DNA of 64,000 bases from NCBI RefSeq assembly GCF_047730075.1, contig NZ_CP159831.1, forward strand, positions 1,860,001 through 1,924,000. The letters run 5' to 3'. Positions 50,962 through 60,116 of the stretch are shown here, in pieces. The stretch comes from Njordibacter sp905182035 (GTDB taxonomy: Bacteria > Pseudomonadota > Gammaproteobacteria > Pseudomonadales > Balneatricaceae). Position numbers and translations under genes: made by a program. Every line of letters begins with the position of its first letter. The stretch's first letter is position 1. Under the pieces are notes generated by a model. That model had not been told where the DNA came from, did not search any database, and was given only the letters and a program-made list of their open reading frames with translations.

Positions 50962-52287
50962 TTAAAATGACTGCCCTGGAATCCAACTGGTGCCTGCAAG
51001 GGGAACTTTGGCCATGGCAGCAGATTCCACGGTTAAAGCCACCATGTCTTCAGGTTCTAAGTTATTTAGGTTGCTCTTGCCACAGGCGCGTGCAATGGTT
51101 TGTGCTTCTAAGGTGAGAACGCGGATATAATTGGCTAACTTACGCCCACCATCAACAGGGTTTAGGCGTTGAGCAAGGATTGGATCTTGAGTGGATATAC
51201 CAGCCGGGTCTTTGCCTTCATGGTAGTCATCATAGAAGCCTGCAGCAGAACCTAACTGTTTAAACTCTTCATCATATTTGGGGTCGTTACAGCCTAAGGC
51301 CACAAGGGCTGCAGTGCCAATCGCAACCGCATCAGCTCCTAAGGCCATACATTTTGCTACGTCTGCGCCATTGCGAATGCCACCAGAGACAATAAGCTGA
51401 ACTTTGCGATGCATACCCATTTCTTGTAAGGCCTGCACTGCTTGTGGAATCGCTGCCAAGGTGGGTATGCCAACGTGTTCGATGAAAACCTCTTGGGTTG
51501 CCGCTGTGCCGCCTTGCATGCCGTCTACAACCACGACATCAGCCCCAGCTTTGACTGCGAGTTTAACGTCATAGTAGGTCCGTGTTGCGCCTATTTTGAT
51601 ATAAATGGGGACTTGCCAGTCGGTAATCTCCCTCAGCTCTTGAATTTTTATGGCCAGATCATCTGGTCCAGTCCAATCGGGGTGGCGACAAGCAGAACGT
51701 TGATCTACTCCTATAGGTAGTGTGCGCATACCTGCTACGCGGTCGGTTATTTTTTGACCTAGGAGCATGCCACCGCCACCTGGCTTGGCGCCCTGCCCCA
51801 GCACTATCTCGATGGCATCGGCTTTACGCAGATCATCTGGGTTCATGCCATAACGCGAGGGTAAGTACTGATAAACTAGTTTGTCGGACTGCCCGCGTTC
51901 TTCTGGTGTCATACCGCCATCACCAGTGGTGGTTGAGGTTCCTACCGCAGAAGCCCCACGGCCTAACGCCTCTTTAGCATTGGCGGACAAAGCGCCGAAA
52001 CTCATACCAGCAATGGTTACGGGAGTGTCAATAATGATCGGTTTTTTAGCAAATCGCGTGCCTAAAACAACTTTAGTTTCACAGGCTTCACGATACCCTT
52101 CTAGTGGGTAGCGTGACATGCTAGCTCCTAGAAACAGTAGGTCGTCAAAATGAGGTAGTTTGCGTTTAGCCCCAAAACCACGGATGTCATAAATACCAGT
52201 TTCTGCTGCTCGACGAATCTCCGCCATGGTGACTCGGTCAAACGTAGCAGATTCGCGTAGATTGTCTTGGGTGTCATTGTTGTTCAT
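50962..52287 (-). CDS. Glutamate synthase-like FMN domain protein (GlxD/MgsC-type)
   Basis: The 441-residue protein corresponds to the central FMN barrel of glutamate synthase, with Pro-Ile-Ile-Ile-Asp-Thr-Pro-Val-Thr-Ile-Ala-Gly near residue 85, Ala-Lys-Pro-Gly-Gly-Gly-Gly near 167 and Val-Val-Asp-Gly-Met-Gln-Gly-Gly-Thr near 258. I do not see the Cys-X5-Cys-X4-Cys iron-sulfur motif of GltB. With the two upstream genes it rebuilds a split glutamate synthase: amidotransferase, GXGXG and FMN parts. Such sets make N-methylglutamate from gamma-glutamylmethylamide (MgsABC) in methylamine users. It is the last gene of the operon, 11 bp after GlxC. Confidence 0.85.
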   Translation of the reverse strand: MNNNDTQDNLRESATFDRVTMAEIRRAAETGIYDIRGFGAKRKLPHFDDLLFLGASMSRYPLEGYREACETKVVLGTRFAKKPIIIDTPVTIAGMSFGALSANAKEALGRGASAVGTSTTTGDGGMTPEERGQSDKLVYQYLPSRYGMNPDDLRKADAIEIVLGQGAKPGGGGMLLGQKITDRVAGMRTLPIGVDQRSACRHPDWTGPDDLAIKIQELREITDWQVPIYIKIGATRTYYDVKLAVKAGADVVVVDGMQGGTAATQEVFIEHVGIPTLAAIPQAVQALQEMGMHRKVQLIVSGGIRNGADVAKCMALGADAVAIGTAALVALGCNDPKYDEEFKQLGSAAGFYDDYHEGKDPAGISTQDPILAQRLNPVDGGRKLANYIRVLTLEAQTIARACGKSNLNNLEPEDMVALTVESAAMAKVPLAGTSWIPGQSF

Positions 52288-52298
52288 GGGTCTGATTC

Positions 52299-52976
52299 CT
52301 AATAAGCGTTGTCAACTTTAAAGTTATATAGCTGGCGTGCGGAGCCGTAGCGTTTGAAGTGGGTAGGATCTTCCTCAGAACCTGCGCGATCCAATAGTTT
52401 TTTAAGTTGTTTGAAGTGCTTATCTGTGACTGATTTTTCGACACAATCGGCCCCTAAAGACTGCACTTTACCCTTAACAAATATAACCGTTTCGTAGAGC
52501 GAGTCTCCTAAGGCTTCGCCTGCATCGCCACAGACAACTAAGGTTCCGGCCTGGGCCATAAAACAGCTCATGTGGCCTACATTGCCTTTGACTACTATGT
52601 CGCTACCCTTCATTGAAATACCACAACGTGCACCGGTGTTGCCATCAATCACTAGCAGGCCACCATGAGAAGTAGCACCCGCCGCAGAAGAGGCATCTCC
52701 TTTTACATGCACTGTACCGGACATCATATTTTCTGCCACACCCTGGCCGGCATTACCATGCACGGTGACATGGGCATGTTGATTCATACCAGCACAAAAG
52801 TAGCCCACGTGGCCTTTGATGCCGACATTAAGTTTTTGATTGAGACCGCAGGCAATATTGTGCTGGCCACTGGTTTCACTAATTTCCCATTGATCTTCTA
52901 CTAAGTCTTTAGATTGGTCGTGTAAAAGCTGATTAAGCTCTCGCACTGTATGTTCTGCTAAGTTAATTGATTGCAT
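52299..52976 (-). CDS. Glutamate synthase GXGXG-domain protein (GlxC/MgsB-type)
   Basis: The 225-residue protein is a right-handed beta-helix with repeated Gly-rich turns (Ala-Gly-Met-Asn near residue 62, Gly-Asn-Ala-Gly-Gln-Gly-Val near 75, Gly-Gly-Leu-Leu-Val-Ile-Asp-Gly-Asn-Thr-Gly near 105, Gly-Asp-Ala-Gly-Glu-Ala-Leu-Gly near 150), as in the C-terminal alpha-subunit domain of glutamate synthase. It is presumably a structural partner of the FMN and amidotransferase subunits. The gap to the upstream gene is 34 bp. Confidence 0.87.
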   Translation of the reverse strand: MQSINLAEHTVRELNQLLHDQSKDLVEDQWEISETSGQHNIACGLNQKLNVGIKGHVGYFCAGMNQHAHVTVHGNAGQGVAENMMSGTVHVKGDASSAAGATSHGGLLVIDGNTGARCGISMKGSDIVVKGNVGHMSCFMAQAGTLVVCGDAGEALGDSLYETVIFVKGKVQSLGADCVEKSVTDKHFKQLKKLLDRAGSEEDPTHFKRYGSARQLYNFKVDNAY

Positions 52977-53010
52977 GTTATCTCCAATAGAACTAACTAT
53001 TTTATGTGGG

Positions 53011-53916
53011 TTAGTGACTGTCGCGCTGCCACGAGTATATGGTTGCTGGTTCTGGCTCCCAGATGCGGGCTTGATCTATGTTTGGTAAGCTGGTTAATGC
53101 TTGGTATTCAGAAGCCATGGCGACATAGTCATCGGTCTCCGCTAACACCGCTGGTTTGCAGGCTATAGGATCCCGAATTACCGCAAAACCATCGTGGGTA
53201 CCTATGGCTAAGGTATAGAAACCATCAAGGTCCTGAAGAGCATGCTCTAAGGACTGTTTAAGTGTATCTCCTTGGTCCATGCGCCAGGTAAGATAACCTG
53301 CGGCCACTTCGGTATCGTTTTCTGTTTTCATATGGTAACCATGATAAGCAAGCTCAGTGCGCAGGCGGTTATGATTAGAAAAAGAACCGTTGTGGACCAG
53401 GCATAAGTCTTGACCCGTTGAAAATGGGTGTGAACCTTCTAGGGTTACTGCTGATTCAGTTGCCATACGAGTGTGGCCAATAATGTGGCTACCTTTCATG
53501 CCAGATAAATTAAACTCTGAGCTAATCTCTGTAGGCAGGCCAACGGCTTTGAGAATTTCAATGGATTGACCTGCACTTAAGAGGATTAACTCTGGCGCAT
53601 GGGTTAAGAAATACTCACTGGCCGTTTGAGCATCCGTAGCAATCTTAAACACCACTGCGTGATGATTGCGGAAAAACTCAATCGGCACCGCGAGCTGGGC
53701 TTGAGCACGGTGGGCCAATGCATCCCAGTCATAGGTAAGATCTTGGTGATACAAGGTGAGTTTGGTTGACCCTTTAGGCACCTCATCGCCGTAGATGGCA
53801 AAACCTGCACTATCTGGGCCCCGGCCCGTCATAGCCTCCAGCATCGGTGCAAACATGCTGCCGATTTGATTTTCTAAAGCGTGATTTTTTAAATAGAGGC
53901 CTACAATTCCGCACAT
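53011..53916 (-). CDS. Class II glutamine amidotransferase (GlxB/MgsA-type)
   Basis: The 301-residue protein begins Met-Cys-Gly-Ile-Val-Gly-Leu, so Cys-2 is the N-terminal nucleophile after Met removal. Arg-Gly-Pro-Asp-Ser-Ala-Gly is near residue 32, Thr-Arg-Met-Ala-Thr-Glu near 150 and His-Asn-Gly-Ser-Phe-Ser-Asn-His near 176. It hydrolyses a gamma-glutamyl amide to supply ammonia or methylamine to the FMN subunit. Cluster context with a GlnT/GmaS ligase suggests gamma-glutamylmethylamide as substrate. Confidence 0.87.
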   Translation of the reverse strand: MCGIVGLYLKNHALENQIGSMFAPMLEAMTGRGPDSAGFAIYGDEVPKGSTKLTLYHQDLTYDWDALAHRAQAQLAVPIEFFRNHHAVVFKIATDAQTASEYFLTHAPELILLSAGQSIEILKAVGLPTEISSEFNLSGMKGSHIIGHTRMATESAVTLEGSHPFSTGQDLCLVHNGSFSNHNRLRTELAYHGYHMKTENDTEVAAGYLTWRMDQGDTLKQSLEHALQDLDGFYTLAIGTHDGFAVIRDPIACKPAVLAETDDYVAMASEYQALTSLPNIDQARIWEPEPATIYSWQRDSH

Positions 53917-53958
53917 AGGTGAGTTCCTTTTTGTTGGGTGGTGAAGGTTTTTTACGGC

Positions 53959-55290
53959 TTAAAATAATTCAAGATAACGCTTACGCTCCCACTCCGTCAC
54001 GTAGCGGCAATACTCTATCCATTCATCACGTTTAAGTTTAATAAATTCGCCGCAAATTTCCTCACCTATTAATCCAATAAGCTGGGTGTCTGCCTCTAGG
54101 GCGTCGACCGCCTCACCTAAATTTTGAGGTAGCAAATCGATTCCTGCCGCAATACGTTGTTCGCTGGATAAACTGTATAGATTAATATTTTGGGCGGCAC
54201 CTGGGTCTAGCTTACGGTCAATGCCATCCAAACCTGCTGCAATGATGGCGGCATGAACTAAATACGGATTGCATGAAGAGTCTGGTAGACGATACTCTAA
54301 GCGCCCATAAACGATGCGAACCATGGCAGAACGATTGTTGTCGCCATAACAAATGTACGCAGGCGCCCAGGTTGCTCCAGATGCAGAGCCTCCTACCACT
54401 AGCCGTTTATATGAATTCACGGTGGGTGCCGATAATGCACACAGTGCTTTGGCATGATGTAACAGGCCTGCCATAAAGTGATACGCCATAGTAGATAAAC
54501 CCATACCACTAGGGTCATTTTCATCACAGAATAGGTTGTTACCTTGGGGGTCTGTGATGGATAGGTGAAAGTGCATGCCATTACCGGCACGATCTGCAAT
54601 TGGCTTGGGCATGAAAGAGCAGACCATATCCATGTCATGGGCAATTTCTCCAGCGGCCATGCGCACAAATGTAAAACGGTCTGCAGAGGTCAAAGCGTCG
54701 CTATAAGTGTAGTTTATTTCAAACTGACCGTTGGCGTCTTCATGGTCGATTTGATAGACATCAAAATCGACCTCCTGTAACGCACCCACTAAGGTTTCTA
54801 AATACTTTCTTGAACGGGACAAACCCTTATAGTCGTAACAAGGTTTGTCCAATGTGTCAGATTTATCCACCAGAGTAACGCTTTGATCATCAGTGCGGGA
54901 AAACAAGGAAAATTCTGGTTCTAGGCCTGTGTTTAAAGTCCATTGTCTCTGACGTAACATTTCAACCTGTCTTTTTAACACAACCCTGCTGTCATATGCA
55001 TAAGGCTGATCGTTGACATAACCATCACAAACTATGCGCGCGTACCCTGGCTGCCAGGGCACAATGGAAAGGGTGTCTAAGTCTCCTCTAGCCATAAAAT
55101 CTGGCCCATGAGGTTCCATTCCCAATCCGTTGATCGCAAATCCTGCAAATCCTGCACCATTGGTTACAACATCAGCTAGATTTGCAGATGGCACTGATTT
55201 AGTTTTTGCAACGCCATGAATATCGACAAACTGAGCTAGAACAAAGTTAATTTTATTGTCAGATAAAAACTTTTCAGCAGTAGTGATCAT
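53959..55290 (-). CDS. glnT: Type III glutamine synthetase-like ligase (GlnT / gamma-glutamylmethylamide synthetase)
   Basis: The 443-residue protein has glutamine-synthetase catalytic segments: Gly-Leu-Glu-Pro-Glu-Phe-Ser-Leu-Phe near residue 121, Asn-Gly-Gln-Phe-Glu-Ile-Asn near 186, Gly-Asn-Gly-Met-His-Phe-His near 239 and Arg-Leu-Glu-Tyr-Arg-Leu-Pro-Asp near 335. It is the GlnT/GmaS type of about 440 residues, joining glutamate to ammonia or methylamine with ATP. As first gene of the operon with a split glutamate synthase it fits gmaS-mgsABC of the indirect methylamine pathway, but the N-methylglutamate dehydrogenase genes are missing here. An ammonia-using GlnT remains possible. Confidence 0.85.
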   Translation of the reverse strand: MITTAEKFLSDNKINFVLAQFVDIHGVAKTKSVPSANLADVVTNGAGFAGFAINGLGMEPHGPDFMARGDLDTLSIVPWQPGYARIVCDGYVNDQPYAYDSRVVLKRQVEMLRQRQWTLNTGLEPEFSLFSRTDDQSVTLVDKSDTLDKPCYDYKGLSRSRKYLETLVGALQEVDFDVYQIDHEDANGQFEINYTYSDALTSADRFTFVRMAAGEIAHDMDMVCSFMPKPIADRAGNGMHFHLSITDPQGNNLFCDENDPSGMGLSTMAYHFMAGLLHHAKALCALSAPTVNSYKRLVVGGSASGATWAPAYICYGDNNRSAMVRIVYGRLEYRLPDSSCNPYLVHAAIIAAGLDGIDRKLDPGAAQNINLYSLSSEQRIAAGIDLLPQNLGEAVDALEADTQLIGLIGEEICGEFIKLKRDEWIEYCRYVTEWERKRYLELF

Positions 55291-55597
55291 TAGGTTTTCC
55301 TTACGGTTATTGTTTTAGTGCCTACAGGTTAGTATAGCAGTTAATATTAACAAAACGAATAAAATGTTCTTGTTAAGAATAATTTATTAGAGTATCAGAT
55401 ATATTTCTTGGTTAGAATTTGTTATTTCACTCTATATCAGACCGAGAGGAATAGTAAAAATCTCCTACCGCATCAAATAACCACGAAAGTCAGTTGTTGA
55501 CTCTAAAGAGAGTCCGCTTCCGAGCCACTTTTATACCCGTATAGTTTTGCACACTGATCAATTGATCTACTGCTAGCCTGCGTTTGTCGAGAGGGTG
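55291..55597. other. Intergenic region upstream of glnT
   Basis: About 307 AT-rich bases contain the glnT promoter on the minus strand and the end of the Rieske transcript. A near-palindrome TTCTTGTTAAGAA at about 55363-55375 is a possible regulator site. I see no ORF or terminator. Confidence 0.45.
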
Positions 55598-56770
55598 TTA
55601 CAACAACTCTTCTGCGTACCATTTTGCGAACGCCGCTACATTTGCTTCCAGGTGTGCAGAGAATCTTCCTGGGCGTGCAAACACTGATGACAGACCCTTT
55701 TGTTGATTTTCCAATGCGGGTATATCTTCTTGTATTGCTGCGTCCATTCTGTGGTAGTAGTATTTGACTCGTTCTTCAAAATCCGCCAGTTCAATCGTTT
55801 CAGGAGGAAAACACACAGTTTGATGTACCTCACAGCGGTCGGGTCCCAACGGATAGGTCTCATATATCCATAACGCATCTGCTCCTATGGCGAAGGCCAT
55901 ATTTGGAAAAACCCAAGTATAACGGACACCATTTTCTAGCTTCTTTTCAAGATTAGGTATTAGGGGCAAGCCATATTCTTCCTGACCTTCCAGTAAACCA
56001 CCGGTACCCGAAGTCTCCCCATATTGGCTGGCGTAAGATCCACTTGTCTCATCGGCAGCGTGGGGCGTTTCATAAACGTTGGAAATTGTATTGGGGTGGA
56101 CAAATTGCAGATGGTAGTGCTCATTGAAAACATCGAGAAAGCCCTTCCAGTTACAATTGACTTTAAATTTTCTGTGTCGGGTAGTAGTAAAAGAGGCAAG
56201 ATGCCAAGACTTGTGTAACTGCTCAAAATCCCCAAGACGTGAGTCAATATCCTCTGGCTCATCGCTCATACAGACGAAAGCAAATCCAAGTCGTTCTGCG
56301 ATTTCAAACTCTATGAGCCCATGATCAGATTTTTCGAAGTTTTTCGTGAGCTCCATTTTGCTCGCTCCCATTAAACTGCCGTCTAACTGATAGGTCCAGC
56401 TGTGAAATGGGCATCTAATTACTCGGCAAGTACCTTCGCCGTCCAAAAGTCTAGCGCCACGATGACGACAGCTATTGGCAAAGGCTCGTAACTTCCCCTG
56501 CTTATCTCGGACTATGATAGTTGGAGACTTGGCTATATCCAAGGTTCTATAGTCTCCGGACTTTGGGAGGCGATCTGCACGTCCTACACTAATCCAAGAA
56601 CCGTGAAAAATTGTTTCAATTTCTGTTTCGAAAACTGATTGATCAGAGTAACAGGCGGGGGGCAGACTATAAGCCTTATCAGGGCTTGCAATACATTTTG
56701 ACAATACATCTAAAAACTCAGCTGTCTGTACGATTTTATTAGGTGATTTGGCAATCAGTTTGACATTCAT
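55598..56770 (-). CDS. Rieske non-heme iron oxygenase alpha subunit, quaternary-amine type
   Basis: The 390-residue oxygenase has a Rieske 2Fe-2S site (Cys-Arg-His-Arg-Gly-Ala near residue 91 and Cys-Pro-Phe-His-Ser-Trp-Thr-Tyr near 111). The mononuclear iron site is Asn-Glu-His-Tyr-His-Leu-Gln-Phe-Val-His near 206, plus a late Asp in Gln-Glu-Asp-Ile-Pro-Ala-Leu-Glu-Asn-Gln. The residue that links the two metal sites is Glu, as in carnitine and glycine-betaine oxygenases, where most ring dioxygenases have Asp. It probably demethylates or cleaves a trimethylammonium compound. No reductase or ferredoxin partner is adjacent. The 527-bp upstream gap and the 307-bp gap to glnT suggest an independent unit. 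Confidence 0.85.
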   Translation of the reverse strand: MNVKLIAKSPNKIVQTAEFLDVLSKCIASPDKAYSLPPACYSDQSVFETEIETIFHGSWISVGRADRLPKSGDYRTLDIAKSPTIIVRDKQGKLRAFANSCRHRGARLLDGEGTCRVIRCPFHSWTYQLDGSLMGASKMELTKNFEKSDHGLIEFEIAERLGFAFVCMSDEPEDIDSRLGDFEQLHKSWHLASFTTTRHRKFKVNCNWKGFLDVFNEHYHLQFVHPNTISNVYETPHAADETSGSYASQYGETSGTGGLLEGQEEYGLPLIPNLEKKLENGVRYTWVFPNMAFAIGADALWIYETYPLGPDRCEVHQTVCFPPETIELADFEERVKYYYHRMDAAIQEDIPALENQQKGLSSVFARPGRFSAHLEANVAAFAKWYAEELL

Positions 56771-57297
56771 AGGTCTAATAATCCTATTTATATTTGGAAT
56801 TTTGGCTAAAGTACTTGAGCTTTACGTTATTCAGCGAGATCAAAACTAGGCTTGTCCCAGCACTAACAACACCAAACCGTGCCATAACCACTAGACAGAT
56901 TTTGACAGCGATATTCTTCATACCCACATCTTAGACTAATTACTGTTTTGAAAACATGTGCCGTGGTTTCAAACAAGATTGATCTCGCTGAAAGCCAGCA
57001 GTATGGATCAAAGGCTTCCGGAATATAGGGTTTTAGCGCCACCCATAGCAAAGAAACTGTAAGGTTGAAGGACTCCGGGCACGCCAACGAGTCATTTAAT
57101 TAACAAGCGAATAAGTTGCGCCAAAAGATATCTTTCTTTAAAGTAAACCACTAATCAACTCACCTGCTTGTGCAACTGGTGTAAAATACCCAAAGCACCT
57201 GCTAGCCATATCTATAGCCGCGCTCATGTACCAGCAGCACTAGAGTCTGGCATGGGGTCTTGGGCTGGATTCAATTTCGGTTTATTTAGGAAATACT
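56771..57297. other. Intergenic region with a 163-bp inverted-repeat-bounded segment
   Basis: These 527 bases hold no gene I can support. Two perfect 14-base inverted arms, TTCAGCGAGATCAA at 56830-56843 and its complement at 56979-56992, bound a segment of 163 bp with no recognisable coding content. The promoters of the Rieske gene and of the RAM-hrpB operon must also be here. Confidence 0.55.
56830..56992. repeat. Segment bounded by 14-base perfect inverted repeats
   Basis: The arms are exact complements and point inward around 135 bases. Size and structure are MITE-like, but I see no flanking target duplication and no second copy in the window. A remnant of an insertion, or a large operator pair, are alternatives. 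Confidence 0.4.
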
Positions 57298-57534
57298 ATG
57301 ACCTGTGTATTTGTTCAAATTCGTTGCAACCCCGGTAAAACCTACGCGGTAGCTGATGCAATCTATGAACGCGAAATTGCCTCTGAACTGTATTCGACCA
57401 GTGGCGATTATGACTTATTAATGAAGCTATACATCCCCTCAGAGGAAGATGTAGGCAAGTTTATTAATGACCACCTGTTAACCATAGAAGGCATTTCTCG
57501 GTCCCTGACGACCCTCACGTTTAAAGCCTTCTAA
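57298..57534 (+). CDS. Stand-alone Lrp/AsnC ligand-binding (RAM) domain protein
   Basis: The 78-residue protein is only the effector-binding half of an Lrp/AsnC regulator (Val-Phe-Val-Gln-Ile-Arg-Cys-Asn-Pro-Gly-Lys at the start; Thr-Ser-Gly-Asp-Tyr-Asp-Leu-Leu-Met-Lys near residue 33). No DNA-binding part is present in or upstream of the frame. Such small RAM proteins bind amino acids and form rings; their role is mostly unknown. It ends two bases before hrpB and is probably co-transcribed with it. Confidence 0.88.
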   Translation: MTCVFVQIRCNPGKTYAVADAIYEREIASELYSTSGDYDLLMKLYIPSEEDVGKFINDHLLTIEGISRSLTTLTFKAF

Positions 57535-57536
57535 TT

Positions 57537-60095
57537 ATGCCTCCAGCGCCCACCTCATTGCCGATTAATGAGGTGCTTCCGAAGCTGTGTGAGGCACTAG
57601 AGAAACACCATGAAGTGGTGCTTATTGCACCTCCTGGTGCCGGCAAAACCACCCGTGTACCCCTAGCAATACTCAAAGCTCCATGGTTAGGCCAGCAAAA
57701 AATATTATTGATTGAACCGCGCCGCATTGCCACCCTTGCCACCGCACACTTCTTAGCCCAAAGCCTCGAGCAAACCTGCGGCCACACCGTAGGTTATCGC
57801 ATGCGCTTGGACACTAAAGTGAGCGCCCATACCCGTATTGAGGTCATTACACACGGGGTTTTACTGCGCATGTTACAACAAGACCCAAGCCTTGAAGGCA
57901 TTGGTGCTGTGATCTTTGACGAATTTCACGAACGTAGCTTAGACGGTGATTTAAGCTTAGCAATGTGCCTGCAGGGCCGCGAACTGCTGCGCGATGACAA
58001 CCCCCTAAAGCTTATCATCATGTCCGCTACTATGGACGCTCAAAGCGTTAGCCAGTTGCTCGATAATGCGCCCATTGTGATCAGCGAAGGTCGCCAGTTT
58101 CCGGTCACTACACATCAAGTGTGCTCTGCTCCAAGCCGTGGGCAGGTTTATAGCGTCCTCTATGACACCGTAGCCCAAGCTCTAACCAACCATCAAGGCA
58201 GTTTGCTGGTATTTTTACCTGGCCGCGGAGAAATCCATCGGGCTCAAGACCAACTCGCTAACCTTTGTTCGTCTCAAATTGAACTCTTCCCTCTCTATGG
58301 AGAGTTATCCATGGAACAGCAACAACAGGCTATTAGCCCAGCAGCTAAGGGCAAACGAAAGATTGTTCTAGCTACTAATATTGCTGAAACTAGTCTCACC
58401 ATTGAAGGTATAGAATGCGTCATTGACCTAGGTTTATCACGCCAAATGGCGTATGACACACGTACTGGCCTAAGCCGCCTGAAGACGGTAAAGGTGTCCC
58501 GTGCGCAAGCCACACAACGTGCTGGCCGTGCAGGACGCCTAAGTGCCGGCACGTGTTATCGCTTATGGAGTGACACAGAGCACCAAGGCCTTGCTCCTCA
58601 GGCTACGGTAGAAATAAAACAAACTGATTTAACTAATTTATGCCTACAGTTGTACGCCTTCGGTTGTTCTGATCCTAGACAAATGCAATGGATGGACCAA
58701 CCGCCACAAGGTCCATGGCAAAAGGCCGAACAACTTCTAGTGGCGCTTGGGGCCTTGACACCCTTAGCCCAGGGTTTTGTCATCACTCCCCATGGGGAAA
58801 GGGTTAGCCAGTTGCCTTTATCCCCCCGCTTAGGTCATTTATTGGTCACCGCACAAGGCTACAACACCTTGTTCTTAGGTTGCCAGTTGGTAGCGCTCCT
58901 CAGTGAAAAAGATCCGTTATCAGCACACCCAGACTCTGATTATGATTTGATGCTGCGGGTGAATTGGCTCAATAGTAATCAACCTACCCTATCCAACCTA
59001 ATGAGCATACGCCAACGACTCACCAACCAAGCTAATCGGTTGTTTAACCAGATGCCTCAAGATCCTACGCCACCTATTAGCCACCACTACAACCCCAGCC
59101 AATTAGCCGCTATTTTAGTTGCCCATGCTTGGCCAGAACGTATTGCGCAACAAACGTCAGACCCAAAACAATACAAACTCGCTAACGGTAAACGGGTGAC
59201 ATGCCAGCAATCAACCGGTGGCTCACCATGGCTAGCAGTAGCCAGCACTATCGGTTTTGAGCGTAAAACAGGCGACAATGCACAACGCCTTTGTCTGGCG
59301 GTAGAGTTACCATCTAGTTTTTTTTCGGGACCTTTAAAGCACCTGACACAAGAACAAACCGACATATTCTGGCATGAGCAACATGATCGCCTCATTGCAG
59401 AACGGCATACGCAAGTAGGGCAACTTCAAGTTAATACCCAACGCATCACCAAGGTGGAGCCTCAAGCTCTAATTGATGCAACTTGCCTTTATGTAACGCA
59501 ATTAAAATTATCGCCATTGAACTGGGATAAAGACACCCTCAACTGGCAAGCCAAGGTACAGTTATTGCACCAAAGCTACCCTAGTAGCGCTGGAGCACCC
59601 AACCCATGGCCTGATGTATCGCCACAAAGGTTAACCGACACCTTAGGGGATTGGCTTGGGCCCTTTTTAGATAAAACCACTCACCTTAAGGACCTAAAAC
59701 GGTTGAATTTAAAACAAATATTGTCCAACCTTTTACCTTGGCCCTTACCCAGCCAACTAGAGCAGTTAGCCCCCGCTCGTTTCACCGTACCTTCGGGTAA
59801 CGCTCACACTATTGATTATAGTCAGCACCCTCCTGTATTGGCTGTTAAGTTACAAGAGCTCTTTGGCATGCAAGAGGCCCCCAGTATCGGTTACGGCACC
59901 GCCTTACAAGTGCATTTGTTATCACCTGGCGGGCACGTTTTACAAGTCACTCAAGACTTAGCCCATTTTTGGACTACCAGTTACACAGAGATTAAAAAAG
60001 AAATGAAGGGGCGCTACCCAAGGCACCCCTGGCCAGATGATCCCACCCAAGCTTTGGCAACGGCTAAAACTAACCGTGCCTTGCGCAAAACTTGA
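57537..60095 (+). CDS. hrpB: ATP-dependent RNA helicase HrpB
   Basis: The 852-residue DEAH-box protein has Walker A Ala-Pro-Pro-Gly-Ala-Gly-Lys-Thr-Thr near residue 32, Asp-Glu-Phe-His-Glu-Arg near 126, Ser-Ala-Thr-Met-Asp near 163 and Gln-Arg-Ala-Gly-Arg-Ala-Gly-Arg near 325, followed by the HrpB-specific C-terminal domain. Length is typical. Substrate RNA is not known for certain. It is convergent with the beta-hydroxyacid dehydrogenase gene. Confidence 0.97.
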   Translation: MPPAPTSLPINEVLPKLCEALEKHHEVVLIAPPGAGKTTRVPLAILKAPWLGQQKILLIEPRRIATLATAHFLAQSLEQTCGHTVGYRMRLDTKVSAHTRIEVITHGVLLRMLQQDPSLEGIGAVIFDEFHERSLDGDLSLAMCLQGRELLRDDNPLKLIIMSATMDAQSVSQLLDNAPIVISEGRQFPVTTHQVCSAPSRGQVYSVLYDTVAQALTNHQGSLLVFLPGRGEIHRAQDQLANLCSSQIELFPLYGELSMEQQQQAISPAAKGKRKIVLATNIAETSLTIEGIECVIDLGLSRQMAYDTRTGLSRLKTVKVSRAQATQRAGRAGRLSAGTCYRLWSDTEHQGLAPQATVEIKQTDLTNLCLQLYAFGCSDPRQMQWMDQPPQGPWQKAEQLLVALGALTPLAQGFVITPHGERVSQLPLSPRLGHLLVTAQGYNTLFLGCQLVALLSEKDPLSAHPDSDYDLMLRVNWLNSNQPTLSNLMSIRQRLTNQANRLFNQMPQDPTPPISHHYNPSQLAAILVAHAWPERIAQQTSDPKQYKLANGKRVTCQQSTGGSPWLAVASTIGFERKTGDNAQRLCLAVELPSSFFSGPLKHLTQEQTDIFWHEQHDRLIAERHTQVGQLQVNTQRITKVEPQALIDATCLYVTQLKLSPLNWDKDTLNWQAKVQLLHQSYPSSAGAPNPWPDVSPQRLTDTLGDWLGPFLDKTTHLKDLKRLNLKQILSNLLPWPLPSQLEQLAPARFTVPSGNAHTIDYSQHPPVLAVKLQELFGMQEAPSIGYGTALQVHLLSPGGHVLQVTQDLAHFWTTSYTEIKKEMKGRYPRHPWPDDPTQALATAKTNRALRKT

Positions 60096-60116
60096 GTTAA
60101 GTACTGCTGGACTAGA

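Noticed and set aside
56863..57087. A 74-codon minus-strand open frame in the gap upstream of the Rieske gene
   Set aside because: It has no ribosome site, a composition rich in Cys and Tyr unlike the neighbours, no recognised motif, and overlaps the inverted-repeat segment.
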